Shown: positions 31,286-42,063 of the stretch, in pieces | How positions within the stretch are numbered: the first letter of the stretch is position 1 | Layout of the letters: each line of letters opens with the position of its first letter | NCBI GenBank assembly: GCA_008704415.1 | Contig: VXIS01000004.1 | Coordinates: 310,001-374,000 of the forward strand | From: Sphaerosporella brunnea | Taxonomy: Eukaryota > Ascomycota > Pezizomycetes > Pezizales > Pyronemataceae | Direction of reading: 5' to 3' | DNA: 64,000 nt | Program-made: the position numbers and the translations under genes | The notes under the pieces: model-generated | Databases searched by the model: none | The model's input: the letters and a program-made list of their open reading frames with translations, nothing else | What the model was told of the DNA's origin: nothing

Positions 31286-33548
31286 TCTTACAGAACGCAG
31301 GACCGGAAGACACCTGGAAAGCTCTGCGGTACAGTAACGGCACTACCGCAGCAACCGAGGGAGGTCCACTTACCGGTCAGGATGGCACGACGGCCACAAC
31401 TACAAAGGAAAAGAGTGATATGATGGCGCGCCAAGCTTTTCCGGTACCGCCAGCGGACGACTGGGCCCCACAAGAACTCGACGGGCTACCCAACGACACT
31501 CGCATCACAGACCAGGAGGTTGAGCAAGCGTGCTACGTGCAAGCTTCCCACTCAGCAGCTGGGCCGGACAAGCTAGGCCCGCCGGCTGTCAGGCTGGTCT
31601 ACAAGTGGGATCCCGCCAGGGTGGCAGATCTCGTGCGCGCATACGTATGGCAAGGCCACCAGCCGAGGCCATGGCGACGAGCAACTGGGGTTGTGATACC
31701 CAAGCCGGGGAAGGACGACTATTCCAAGGCCCGTTCCCACCGTGTCATATCGCTACTCTGCTGTCTGGGCAAGGTTATCGAACGGGTAGTCACTGGAAGA
31801 CTGACGCAAGCCGCAGAGGCCGGCAAGTGGCTTCACAAGGGACAGTTCTGCAGCAGACGCGGCAGAGCTGCCGTGGATGCCGTGGCGATTCTCATGGACC
31901 AAGCTCAGGGGGCGTGGCAAGAGAAACGCATTGTCGGGACCCTACTGATGGACGTGAAGGGGGCCTTTGACCACGTTTCGAAAGCAGTGCTCATCCGCAG
32001 ACTCATGAAGTTGGGTGCACCACACAGTTTGGTTAGGTGGACCGCCTCCTTCATGGAAGACAGATGGGCCCAGATGAAAGTCGAGGGACAACTTAGCGAC
32101 GCAACTGCAATCAAGACGGGCCTACCACAAGGCTCCCCAGTTTCACCCATCCTCTTTGCAATATATCTGTCTGGACTTTTTCCAGAGGTAGAAGGCAAGG
32201 TACAAGGGGCCATCGCACTATCATACGCCGACGACATGGCGTGGGTGGCTACAAGAGACACGGTCACGGACGTCACAGGCATGCTAAACCAATGCGCAGC
32301 AGCGAGCCTACTCTGGGCAGACGCTAACGCAGTGGCCTTCGAAGTCGCAAAAACAGAAGCCGTCCTCTTGACGAGGAAACGCAGACTGCCGAACATGAGA
32401 GTTTCAGTCGCCGGCGAAATGATCGCCTATAACAAGCACACGACACGGTGGCTGGGAGTTTTCCTGGACTCCAAGCTGACCCTCCTGCACCACCACAACG
32501 TTAGGATAGGCAAGGCGAAAGCTGCGGAAGCAAGGATACGTTCCTTGACCGGCAAACTTGGACTAGCACCCGATAATGTCAGACGCATCCAGGTGGCCGC
32601 CGTGCAAGCGGTGACACTTTACGGAGCTGAGCTGTGGTGGAACGAAGGTCAGCACGGCCTAAAGGGGCGAGCCACCGACCTTCAGAAGCTTTTCAATCGC
32701 CAAGCGCGCGCTATTCTAGGTGCCCTCCCGACGTCCGCCATTGGCCCGCTCATCTGCGAAGCTGGACTTACAGACGCGAACACCCTCCTTGCTCACCGAC
32801 AACGCCGCTTTGCCAGCCGGCTTGCTGCAACACCCAGAGGTAACCCAGCAGGAGAACGCATCCGCGCTGAACTATCGCCTGCCGCGCCACCAGCACCGAC
32901 GACACCGCCAGTCACCACGGTCAGACGCCTGCTTTTTTTCACAGCCAACAATGCCTTCGGAGAAGCCCCTCAACAGGGGTCCCCGAACAACGTCTTCGCC
33001 CAGCTCGCGACAACCATCCCTGGCTGCCCACCGATGATTGAGCCGACCCTGGCGCACTGCGACATCCCACAGGGCCAAGTGGTCATCGAAGCCGAGGATG
33101 ACGCCATGATCACGGCCTCCTTCCACCGAAACCCGTCCAGCAACAGCATCGGTATTTTTTCCGATGGTTCTAGACTCGAAGACGGTAGCTGTGGCTATGC
33201 TGCGGTCACTTATGACGCCCACAGGCTAGAATGGCCCGGTGTGTCAAGGTACATCGGTCATAACAAAGAAGCCTTCGACGCAGAAATGATGGGCATCGCC
33301 GCAGGTCTAGAGCTGGCCACCCACCACCTCCCTGAGGGATCCACAGCTGGTACGGTACACGTGTTTGTGGACGCGTAGGCTGCCCTCAAACGCCTACAAA
33401 GCACGGCACCTGGTCCTGGCCAATGGGTTCTACCAGACATTACGAAGACAGAGCGTCAGCTGCTTGAGGCCGGTTGGACCACCAAATACCACTGGGTACC
33501 GGGGCATGAAGGGGTGCACGGAAATGAGGCTGCAGACAGACGCGCGAA
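31286..33548 (+). pseudogene. LINE ORF2, reverse transcriptase and start of RNase H
   Basis: The open frame enters from the truncated 5' end and contains the RT motifs: PKPGKDDYSKARSHRVISLL, LLMDVKGAFDHV, GLPQGSPVSPILF and YADD at 32224-32235. RNase H follows, with the acidic residues in SDGSRLEDGS, AFDAEMMGI and VFVDA. TAG at 33376-33378 interrupts it where the related LINE at 61 kb has Gln (VDAQAALKRL), a CAG to TAG change. The frame then continues to WVPGHEGVHGNEAADRRAK, where the gypsy element is inserted. No endonuclease domain, because of 5' truncation. Confidence 0.92.
33544..33548. repeat. TSD of the gypsy element (left)
   Basis: GAAGG, repeated at 39661-39665 on the other side of the element. 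Within the LINE it lies in the codons for Ala-Lys-Ala near the end of RNase H. Confidence 0.85.
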
Positions 33549-34064
33549 GGCGTAACGGAGAGGGTCGGGAACGGGCTGGAGGGGCCCAAGGTACTCGCGT
33601 ACAGAGGGTTATCGAACAGGTTCAGGAACGAGGGGCCGGGACAGGATCCGGAGGCAGGACGAGAGGCGCGACGTGCACGGTCAGGGTTCAGATTGGAACG
33701 AAGGTACTCAGATTGACATATGAAGGTTCAGTAAAGAGGAAAAGGAAAACAAACAACAAAGCGGAAGCGAAGGCCCCTTATAGCACTCACGTGATCGCGG
33801 TGCCCCGCGCCACGTGGTAGCCGAACATAACCTCGGCTCGGAGCCACCCCACCTAGCCTCCCTACAGAGCCTCATCACGACACCACAAACAACCCCCACT
33901 TCCGAACCTCGCCACGTGACAACCATCCACGGAGGGGTAAATCTGAGAACAGCAAATGAATCAGCATCCTTTGAAGCCTTAGATCTGAGAGTTCTAGCCG
34001 ATTTCATTGAGAGTAAAAGCCGGTAGCTTCGTCGGAAAACTCCATCCAAACCCGCGCCGTGACA
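33549..34064 (-). repeat. 3' LTR of the gypsy element
   Basis: 516 bases, aligned by eye to the 5' LTR with about 16 substitutions, all transitions. Contains CACGTG-type boxes (33791, 33811, 33914 regions) that also occur in the other two LTRs. Confidence 0.9.
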
Positions 34065-34098
34065 GTATCCCCCTCCTATGGCTGAGCTCCGGCGAAGC

Positions 34099-37000
34099 TC
34101 AGTCTTCCTCGGGAAGAGGCCCAGGCTTATCCAGATAGGCCTCATGGAAGCGATCGATAGCTTCTAGGCCATTGACCAGCTCAGCTGGTTCCCACTTCGG
34201 CTGATCGTAGCCGGTCCACTTGACCAAATACTGGAGTTTACGCCAGCGTCCATGAAGCCTCGAATCCAGTATCCGATCATCAAACCACTCCTGCTCGCCC
34301 TCAATCTCCACCGGCGGTGGTGGGTCCTGGCGTTGTCCCGGATAGGGATCATTGGGTGCCGGTTCCAGGAGGGAGACATGGAAGACTGGGTGGACATGCA
34401 TGCCTTCGTGGAGCCGAAGTCGGTAGGCATATGCCGAGACCTTCTCGGTAACTTCGAACGGGCCATGACGCTTGTTATCCAGTTTACTGGCAGGGCGTCG
34501 GGTCTTCCAATTCCGGCCATCGAGCCAGACCTTGTCCCCAACCTGGTAGGCGGGAGCCGGTATGCGATGCTCGTCAGCATTATCTTGATACCTCATCTGT
34601 GCCCGTAGAAGTTCCGTACGGAGATGCGAATAGATTTCCGACAACGTCCTGGCGGTGGTCAAGGCTCTGCGGTCATCAACATTGTTGGGGGCCACAGGGG
34701 ACAGATCAAACTGGTAACGAGGATCGAAGCCCTTGTTGGCAAAGAATGGTGATGAACCATGAGCTTCCAATGCCTGGTTGTTGGTTGCAAACTCGGCCAG
34801 CGGCAGCCAGTCGGCCCAGTCATCTTGTAGATAGTTAACATATGCCCGGAGGTACTGCTCCATGACCGCATTGATCCGTTCGGTTTGTCCATCAGTCTGC
34901 GGGTGAAAGGCCATCGAAAGGCGGCGTTTTATACCAAGCCTCGCACAGATACGCTCCCAGAAATCCGATGCAAACTGAGGGCCACGGTCCGAGACTATGG
35001 TGAGTGGCAGGCCATGAAGACGAAATACGTGCTGAATGAAGAGGTCAGCCAGCCCGGCAGCATCAATATTGGTCCGACAAGGAGTCAGGTGGCGCTCCTT
35101 GGTAAGGCGGTCAACCACAACCCAAATAGCATCGCAGCCTTGCGACCACGGGAGTCCAGTAACAACGTCCATTGAGATGTCCTGCCAGGGACGTTCCGGG
35201 ATAGGAAGAGGTCATAGGATGCCATAGGGGGCATGGCGGCCGGTCCGAGAGCGTTGGCAGATGTGGCAGTTGCGGACATACCGTTCCACGTCCGGCCGCA
35301 TCTTTGGTCAGTAGTAGGTACGGCAAAGCAATTCCAGAGTCTTGGATCTTCCTGGGTGACCAGCGACGGGGGCATCGTGGTGTTGTTGCATCAAGTGCAG
35401 CCGGAGAGGTTCGTATTCGGGCACGTAAAGCTTACCTCTGTAGGTGAGTCGGTTATCTTCCTGAGCGCATTCTGCCAATGTAATACGTCGGCTGTGGCGA
35501 ACTCCATCCCGCAGCATTCCAAGGACCTGGGAAGGGAATAAGTCCGCCTCGTAGGCTTCTCGGAACAGGTGGGCAAGCGTCACTGCTTCATCTTCTGGGG
35601 GTAGTGGGGCAGCATCGGGGACGGGGTTGGGTGGCGGAGGAGGCCCTGCAGGAGGGCCATCGGCCAGGAGGTGGACGATCTGGTGGGGCTTTATGACGAC
35701 GGAAAAATTTTCAGTCATGCGCTCATCCCCCTCCTTAGGCAGATCTCCTGATCTGCGAGTTAGCGAGTCCGGCTTTCCTCCAGACTTCCCGGGACGGTAA
35801 ACGATTTTGAAGTTAAACTGCGACAGGAACTGGGACCATCGTGCTTGACGTCGATTCAGGAGCTTGGTAGTAGTGAAATACTCTAAGTTCTTGTGGTCGG
35901 TGAGCACCTGGATCGGGTTTTCCACAGATTGAAGTTCGGGCTGCCACTCCTCAAAGGCACGGAGGATAGCCATCAACTCCTTATCGTAAATCTCGTAGTT
36001 GCATTCTGCAGGGGAATGCTTCTTGGAGAAGTACGCAACAGGGTGGAGGATGCCATCGTCGTCGTACTGTGACAGGATGCCTGCGGAGACGTAGTCGGAG
36101 GCGTCTGTTTCCACAATGACGTCCCTGTCATAATCAAAGCGGCGGAGGACTGGGGCGGTGGTGAAGCACGTCTTGAGGTTGTCGAAGGCTTCCTGTTCGG
36201 TCTTGGTCCATTGGAATGGCACATCCTTCTGAGTCATGCGGGTGAGTGGTCGCACCACCTGCGAGTAGGAGCGTATGAATCGACGGTAGAAGTTGGCAAA
36301 TCCCAGGAAGGCTCTGACATCCTTCAGCTTCTCCGGGGTTGGCCAAGCTTTTACTGCTTCAACCTTGTCCGGGTCCATTCGTATGCCGTCGACCCCAATG
36401 ATAAGCCCCAGATACTTAACTTCTCGTTGGTGAAACTCGCATTTCTCTGGCTTGAGGTGCAGCCCGGCTTCCAAAAGCCAATGAAGGACCTGTCAGATGT
36501 GGTCTTGGTGCTCTTTGAGGGTGTCCGAATATATCAGGATGTCGTCCAAGTAGGCAGAGGCGAAGCGGTCCAAAAACGGTGAGAGGGTATTATTGATAAA
36601 ACGTTGGAAGTCAGCAGGAGCGTTGGTGAGACCAAATGGCATCACCAGGGATTCAAATAGTCCATATCGGGTCCTGAAGGCCGTTTTCCACTCCTCGCCC
36701 TCTGCCATCCGGATCAGGTTGTAAGCTCCGCGGACGTCCAACTTGCTAAACCAGCGAGCCTTGGAGAGCCTCATCAGTGTCTCTCGTACCAACGGGAGCG
36801 GATACCTATTCTTGATCGTTCCTTCATTGAGCCCTCGGTAGTCAACCACCAGGCGTAAGGATTCATCCCCCTTCTTGACAAAAAGGATTAGAGCACCGGA
36901 GGGTGAATAGGAGGCCCTGATGAACCCCTTCAATAGGTTTTCCTCCAACCAGGCCTTGAGGGCTTCCAGCTCCGGGCGAGACAGCGAGTACAGCGGACCA

Positions 37001-37844
37001 AAGGGGGGTTCGAACCCCTCCTTGAATGGTATCCTGTGGTCGTATGGCCGATGAGGGGGCAGGCGGTTGGCTACAGTTTCTGAAAAGAGGGGTAGGAACT
37101 CGTGATATTGCTGAGGGACCAGTGATCTTAGGTCTCCTTCGTCAATTGCTTTCCACTCTAATGCCTTGTTGATTTCGTAGAGCGACAGGGAGAAAAGCTG
37201 GAGCTGACCATATCGCTACTTCTTGTTCGTAGCAACACGTCGGAAGGAAGCGGCGGAGATTACTGCAATGTCTAGGGGTCGGTCGGGGGTTACTCCCTTG
37301 ACACTCGTCGGTTTATGTGCTGCACATCGAGGGGAGTCAAAGGAGACATCGTTTGAGGCAAAGCGAACAGATACTCCATGGTGCCTCAACCAGGGAATGC
37401 CAAGGACAAGCGGGTAGTGGCCGAGTTTTGTGACGAAGGCGGGCAACATTTCATGGTGGCCGCCGATTGACATCCCCACTTTGACAATGTGGGTGATGTC
37501 TCCGCACGAGATGGGTCTACCGTCTATGACCTCGAGGGCGCGAGGAACGCGTAGTGCATACTGGGGAAAATAATGTTGGCGGGCAAATTCTTCGTCGATG
37601 AAAGCAAAACCAGTAGCTCCACAATCAATCAGTGCGTGGGTTTGAATCTTGTTATCACTATCGGAGAGGGAACACGTAACTACAAGGTGGTTCCCATCCA
37701 TTGATTCCTCTCCTACACCCTGATCCGAAAGAGCTACCGAAGATAAAGAAAGACGACCCGGCCTGCGAGCCGGGGAACAACAAGAAAACGACGAAGAAGA
37801 AGCGGGGCGTCCCATGGCGATGCCAACCTTGCGGCATGGGACAA
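34099..37844 (-). pseudogene. gypsy pol: protease, reverse transcriptase, RNase H, integrase, chromodomain
   Basis: One frame reads through from the gag overlap to the stop at 34101-34099, with four internal stops: TAG 37218-37216, TGA 36495-36493, TGA 35310-35308 and TGA 35214-35212. Domains in order: protease (ALIDCGATGFAFIDEEF; Asp-Cys-Gly-Ala in place of the common DSGA), RT ([27 protein letters not shown]), RNase H ([26 protein letters not shown]), integrase zinc finger and core (catalytic Asp in SMDVVTGLP, Asp in VSDRGPQF, Glu in GQTERINAV), and a C-terminal chromodomain (LQYLVKWTGYDQPKWEP). pol lies in the -1 frame relative to gag, with an overlap of about 170 bases (38019-37845). Chromodomains steer such elements to heterochromatin. 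Confidence 0.92.
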
Positions 37845-39086
37845 CTAGTTTTCCGACGGCTGGACATCGGAAGCAGCAGTGGAGTTTCCCAATGGCGGGG
37901 CAGTAGGGATAACCGTGGTCACCAGTGACACCTCGGCGGCGCGGACTCGACGAGCGTCGGCAGCTATCCGGCGTGGGCAGTCGAGGCGAAAGTGTTGGTC
38001 CGATCCGCAGTAGGTGCACTGCCCCTTTGCCATCCTTTCGTCATGGATCCTCTGACGCTCGGCCTCACGCCGGGCAGCAGAGAGCTCCATTGGAACAGGG
38101 CCATAGTTTCCACTGTTGGAGTTGGTAGGGTGGTTGCCGGTGGTCGCGGGGGCAATAGATGTGGCCGGGGCAGAGGGGCAATGGGTGCTTCTATGGCTGG
38201 TGGTGGTGACGGTGGAACGAGATAAGGGGGGCTTGCGCTCCTCTGCTCGGGCACGAATCCGATTATCCACGTCCTTACAGAGGTTGATAAAGGCTGCAAG
38301 AGTGTTGTCGGAGGCTGCACGGTGCAGAAGGGCATCCTTCATCTCCTCGGACAAGCCTTCGTAAAGCTGGTCCTTCTGAGCGATTTCATTCCAGTTTAGA
38401 TCTCCCATCAGTCGACGGAAGTCAGCAAGGTAGGTGGAGAAGGGTAGGTTCTTCTGTCGAAGACGACGAATTTCACGGGCAGCGGTGCGAGAGCGGTCGG
38501 GGTCATCGTAGGCTTGACGAAGGACAGCTAACAGGTCGTTGAGGGAGTTTAGGGCAATATCTCCAGTATCTTCATCGGCGTAGGAGTGAAGCTGGTTAAG
38601 AGCGGCCCCAGTCAAGCGATTGAAGGCGTAGCGGAGGCGAGATTGTTCGGATGGGTAACGGGTTGGTTGAGCAGCAAGCTTGTTGCGGAGCTGGAGGATC
38701 CAGGTCCTCAACTCCTCCGGCTTGCTACCATCGAAGGTGGGGGCATCGGGGAACCCTCCTGACTGACCACCACCTTCTGGGTTCTCACGAACCTGGGCAG
38801 GGGCGATAGCCAGGACCTGGTTTAGCTGGGCCGTAGTAGCGGCAAGTGCGGTGCGGGCTGCATCACGCTCGATCTGAGTGGTTTGAAGTTCGGCACGCAC
38901 CTCTTCCAGTTCTTCCTCCAAGTTTGGAGGTGCTTCGCAGGCTAGGAGTTGCTGAGCCATACGGGCGAAATCGATTAGGCGTTGGTCGCGTTCTTCCTGA
39001 GGGAAGCCTTCTGGGGGTGCTTGTGCACCTGTTTCGATGGCTGCCCACAGGTCGGCAGGGACCCGGAGGTCGTGATAGGTGGCCAT
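37845..39086 (-). CDS. gypsy gag-like capsid protein
   Basis: ATG at 39086, 413 residues, uninterrupted. An N-terminal helical and coiled-coil part (LEEELEEVRAELQTTQIERD), then the capsid-like region (PTFDGSKPEELRTWILQLRN, FSTYLADFRRLMGDLNW), and a CCHC zinc knuckle near the C-terminus (CTYCGSDQHFRLDC). Intact although pol is not, so it could still make capsid protein if expressed. Start chosen because the upstream in-frame codons lie in the LTR/leader. Confidence 0.88.
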   Translation of the reverse strand: MATYHDLRVPADLWAAIETGAQAPPEGFPQEERDQRLIDFARMAQQLLACEAPPNLEEELEEVRAELQTTQIERDAARTALAATTAQLNQVLAIAPAQVRENPEGGGQSGGFPDAPTFDGSKPEELRTWILQLRNKLAAQPTRYPSEQSRLRYAFNRLTGAALNQLHSYADEDTGDIALNSLNDLLAVLRQAYDDPDRSRTAAREIRRLRQKNLPFSTYLADFRRLMGDLNWNEIAQKDQLYEGLSEEMKDALLHRAASDNTLAAFINLCKDVDNRIRARAEERKPPLSRSTVTTTSHRSTHCPSAPATSIAPATTGNHPTNSNSGNYGPVPMELSAARREAERQRIHDERMAKGQCTYCGSDQHFRLDCPRRIAADARRVRAAEVSLVTTVIPTAPPLGNSTAASDVQPSEN

Positions 39087-39146
39087 GGTGGAATGGGGGA
39101 CGAGGTGATAGAATGAGTAGGTTGGGCTTTGGTGGACTGAACCTAG

Positions 39147-39660
39147 TGTAACGGAGAGGGTTGGGAACAGGCTGGAGGGGCCCAAGGTACTCGCGTACAG
39201 AGGGTTATCGAACAGGTTCAGGAACGAGGGGTCGGGACAGGATCCAGAGGCAGGACGAGAGGCGCGACGCGCACGGTCAGGGTTCAGATTGGAACGAAGG
39301 TACTCAGATTGACATACGAAGGTTCAGTAAAGAGGAAAAGGAAAACAAACAACAAAGCGGAAGCGAAGGCCCCTTATAGCACTTACGTGATTGCGGTGCC
39401 CCGCGCCACGTGGTAGCCGAACATAACCTCGGCTTGGAGCCACCCCACCTAGCCTCCCTACAGAGCCTCATCACGACACCACAAACAACCCCTACTTTCG
39501 AACCTCGCCACGTGACAACCATCCACGGGGGGGTAAATTTGAGAACAGCAAATGAATCAGCATCCTTTGAAGCCTTAGATCTGAGAGTTCTAGCCGATTT
39601 CATTGAGAGTAAAAGCCGATAGCTTCGTCGGAAAACTCCATCCAAACTCGCGCCGTGACA
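39147..39660 (-). repeat. 5' LTR of the gypsy element
   Basis: 514 bases. Bounded by TGTAACGG and CCGTGACA on the plus strand. Directly followed on the right by the TSD GAAGG at 39661-39665 and the resumed LINE frame. Confidence 0.92.
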
Positions 39661-39774
39661 GAAGGCAGCCGCGAAAAGCAAGTCTCCCGCTGTGTCCAAC
39701 AACATCCTCGGCACCACCTCGCTCGCTCACATCGCACAAGAAGTCACTCTGGCCAAGCACCTTGACTGCGAAGC

Positions 39775-40288
39775 TGTCACGGCGCGAGTTTGGATGGAGT
39801 TTTCCGACGAAGCTACTGGCTTTTACTCTCAATGAAATCGGCTAGAACTCTCAGAACTAAGGCTTCAAAGGATGCTGATTCATTTGCTGTTCTCAGATTT
39901 ACCCCTCCGTGGATGGTTGTCACGTGGCGAGGTTCGGAAGTGGGGGTTGTTTGTGGTGTCGTGATGAGGCTCTGTAGGGAGGCTAGGTGGGGTGGCTCCG
40001 AGCCGAGGTTATGTTCGGCTACCACGTGGCGCGGGGCACCGCGATCACGTGAGTGCTATAAGGGGCCTTCGCTTCCGCTTTGTTGTTTGTTTTCCTTTTC
40101 CTCTTTACTGAACCTTCGTATGTCAATCTGAGTACCTTCGTTCCAATCTGAACCCTGACCGTGCGCGTCGCGCCTCTCGTCCTGCCTCCGGATCCTGTTC
40201 CGGCCCCTCGTTCCTGAACCTGTTCGATAACCCTCTGTACACGAGTACCTTGGACCCCTCCAGCCTGTTCCCGACCCTCTCCGTTACA
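39775..40288 (+). mobile_element. Solo LTR of the same gypsy family, opposite orientation
   Basis: 514 bases starting TGTCACGG and ending CCGTTACA, the reverse complement of the neighbouring LTR. Flanked by GAAGC at 39770-39774 and 40289-40293. The LINE reading frame resumes in frame (..LDCEA then WLAKHC..). Formed by LTR-LTR recombination of a former full element. Confidence 0.93.
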
Positions 40289-40916
40289 GAAGCCTGGCTT
40301 GCGAAGCACTGCGTCCCGAAAAGCTACTACAGGCGCCCGAAAGGCACCAACAAAACCGCCTTTCGAACCAAAAAGTCACTAGCGGCACGCTTCTTCCAAC
40401 TACGGTTGCAGAAGGCGCCCACGGCTCCGTACCTCCATAAGACGGGACGACGAGCGGACGATAAGTGCTGGTTCTATCCCAAGAGGCCCACGCAGACGTG
40501 CGACCACCTCTTCAAAACCTACCAGAGATGGCGCGGGGAGCAACAGACGCTGTGGAAGGCAGTGGCGGAGGCCACGCGTGAGAAAGGGAAAAAGAGGAGG
40601 AAAACGAATACGTCAGTAAAAGATTTACTGGCGGACGGACGCTGTACAGTGATGGATTTCCTAAGCAGTACACATGTGGGATTATGGCCAAAGGTGGCCA
40701 ACTAAGTTTTCTTCTGACCATGTTTTCCTTGCTTTCCTTTTCTCTTCCATCACGAATTTCCTTTGTATGACTCTATCAGTTGCCTTTTCCTTGCTTCCTT
40801 TTCCTTCATAGGAGCGTGCCCCAGAGTAGGCGCAGCGCCTAGGGGTGGCGATGATTCTGTATTTAACATGCCATGGCCGCAAGCGGCCAAATGCAATATG
40901 ATTAAAACAAAACAAA
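40289..40916 (+). pseudogene. LINE ORF2 C-terminus and 3' untranslated region
   Basis: Continuation of the LINE frame to TAA at 40703-40705: RFFQLRLQKAPTAPYL, then a cysteine-knuckle position (CWFYPKRPTQTCDHLFKTY; the second Cys is Tyr here), then DGRCTVMDFLSSTHVGLW. The 3' untranslated region is about 210 bases and ends in GATTAAAACAAAACAAA. Confidence 0.88.
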
Positions 40917-40929
40917 TCGGTTAGACGCT
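40917..40929. repeat. Target-site duplication, right copy, of the LINE
   Basis: TCGGTTAGACGCT, exact match to 31273-31285. Confidence 0.92.
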
Positions 40930-41190
40930 ACGCGCGTGCATATCCGTTCGTTTAGTTTTCCATTGTACGTACTCAGATTGTATTACGTTGGCGGTTATCC
41001 GCTTCATATCAAGTAAATGCATATGTTGATCTCTTCACTGAGGGTTAGTTAGCTTCCTCTGTGGGAGGTATGATCTGTCATTCAACTTTAAATTTTTCGG
41101 TGCTATTAATGGATTTATGCTCTTTGATCCTCCCAGTCTGCAAGAAACTTGTATTTCCAAAAACTGCACCCATGGGCAGCTTGCGGAATA

Positions 41191-42061
41191 GAGGGTTTCT
41201 GCCCACCCAGAAGGGAACGCGGAAGGTGAAAGCAAAAGGCTCATTAGTCTAAATTGTTACTTTCTAGACAAAAGTCTTGGTGATTCTGTGAAACTCCACC
41301 AAAAGTGGGCGAAAATGTGTGCTTTCTGCTCAACACCAGGACACCGGTTCTTGCTTTTTGACCTCAGGACTCTTGTATCTAACACTTCATATGTAAAAGA
41401 TCTTGTAAAAAAAAAGTTTCAAAATTTTCAGACACCCATAAGTGCTTCAAATATTGTCACCAAATCAGAGGTTACTCTCCTCATGGCAGGGATGCTGCAT
41501 TTTAGCGGGGTTTCTCAGTTTTCACGTCCCCAAGAAAATCGCAGTCCACCAAATTGAGTCTATCTCAATAGGTTCAGCTTTAAAAAATCGCCAGCTTGGT
41601 AGAAGTATTATTGCTATACAGAAGCTGTTTTTAAAAAAAATTGAACATGACATTTAATTGATATTGAGCTACAGGAATTAAGGAGCCGTTTTAAGCGAGC
41701 CAGCGTACAACAACAACAAACAGTTGATGAAAGGGTTTGATACTGGCTACAAAAATAGTTCACATAGTCGCGAATGAGATGGATTTTTTTCGTGGCTCTC
41801 AATCGGAAGATGCTGTTGTGGTTGTGCAAATTGTAGTTTCCGCAGTGCAATCACCAAGACTTTTGTCTGGGAACTGTACCAGTATATCTTGATCTTGAGC
41901 TTGCGAGATGTGATCTGCCAGATTTGGCTTCCCTCAATGCTCTTGGTAATTGGTAAAGATTGGTGGGGATTGTCATTGCAATGTTGGCTGCCGACGATTC
42001 CTACCATTTTCGCCATAGTAAGTCCTTCTTCTTGTTCCCTTTCGGGTGGGCAGAAAGCCTC
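41191..42061. mobile_element. 871-base element with 28-base inverted ends and TA flanks
   Basis: Left end GAGGGTTTCTGCCCACCCAG.. and right end (reverse complement) GAGGCTTTCTGCCCACCCGA.. match at 25 of 28 positions. TA lies on both sides (41189-41190, 42062-42063), the target preference of Tc1/mariner-type elements. A second inverted pair, AGACAAAAGTCTTGGTGATT, lies inside (about 41270 and 41850). An ATG on the minus strand just inside the right end opens an 89-codon frame without a recognisable transposase domain. The internal sequence is AT-rich. Confidence 0.7.
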
Positions 42062-42063
42062 TA

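Larger units (their letters stand above)
33549..39660 (-). mobile_element. Full-length chromodomain Ty3/gypsy retrotransposon, inactive
   Basis: About 6.1 kb in minus orientation: 5' LTR 39660-39147, gag, protease, RT/RNase H, integrase with chromodomain, 3' LTR 34064-33549. A purine tract (AGGAGGGGGAT, 34077-34067) precedes the 3' LTR. LTRs start TGTCACGG and end CCGTTACA in element orientation; the last base of the 3' LTR is changed. pol contains at least four in-frame stops, so it cannot move on its own. Confidence 0.93.
31286..40916 (+). mobile_element. 5'-truncated Tad1-like LINE carrying a gypsy element and a solo LTR
   Basis: The LINE itself is 31286-33548, 39666-39774 and 40294-40916, about 3.0 kb once the insertions are set aside. 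It begins inside ORF2 directly after the 13-base TSD and ends GATTAAAACAAAACAAA before the second TSD copy. The 3' signature GGCCGCAAGCGGCCAAATGC is shared with other LINE ends in the window. 5' truncation plus a variable 13-base TSD is the footprint of target-primed reverse transcription. Confidence 0.92.

Noticed and set aside
33814..34145. Recurring 70- to 150-codon frames inside the LTRs
   Set aside because: They recur only because the LTR recurs, have no domains, and lie in non-coding LTR sequence.
37000..37025. GGGGTTCGAACCCC in the gypsy element, tRNA-like
   Set aside because: It lies inside the conserved pol reading frame ([13 protein letters not shown]) and has no tRNA context.
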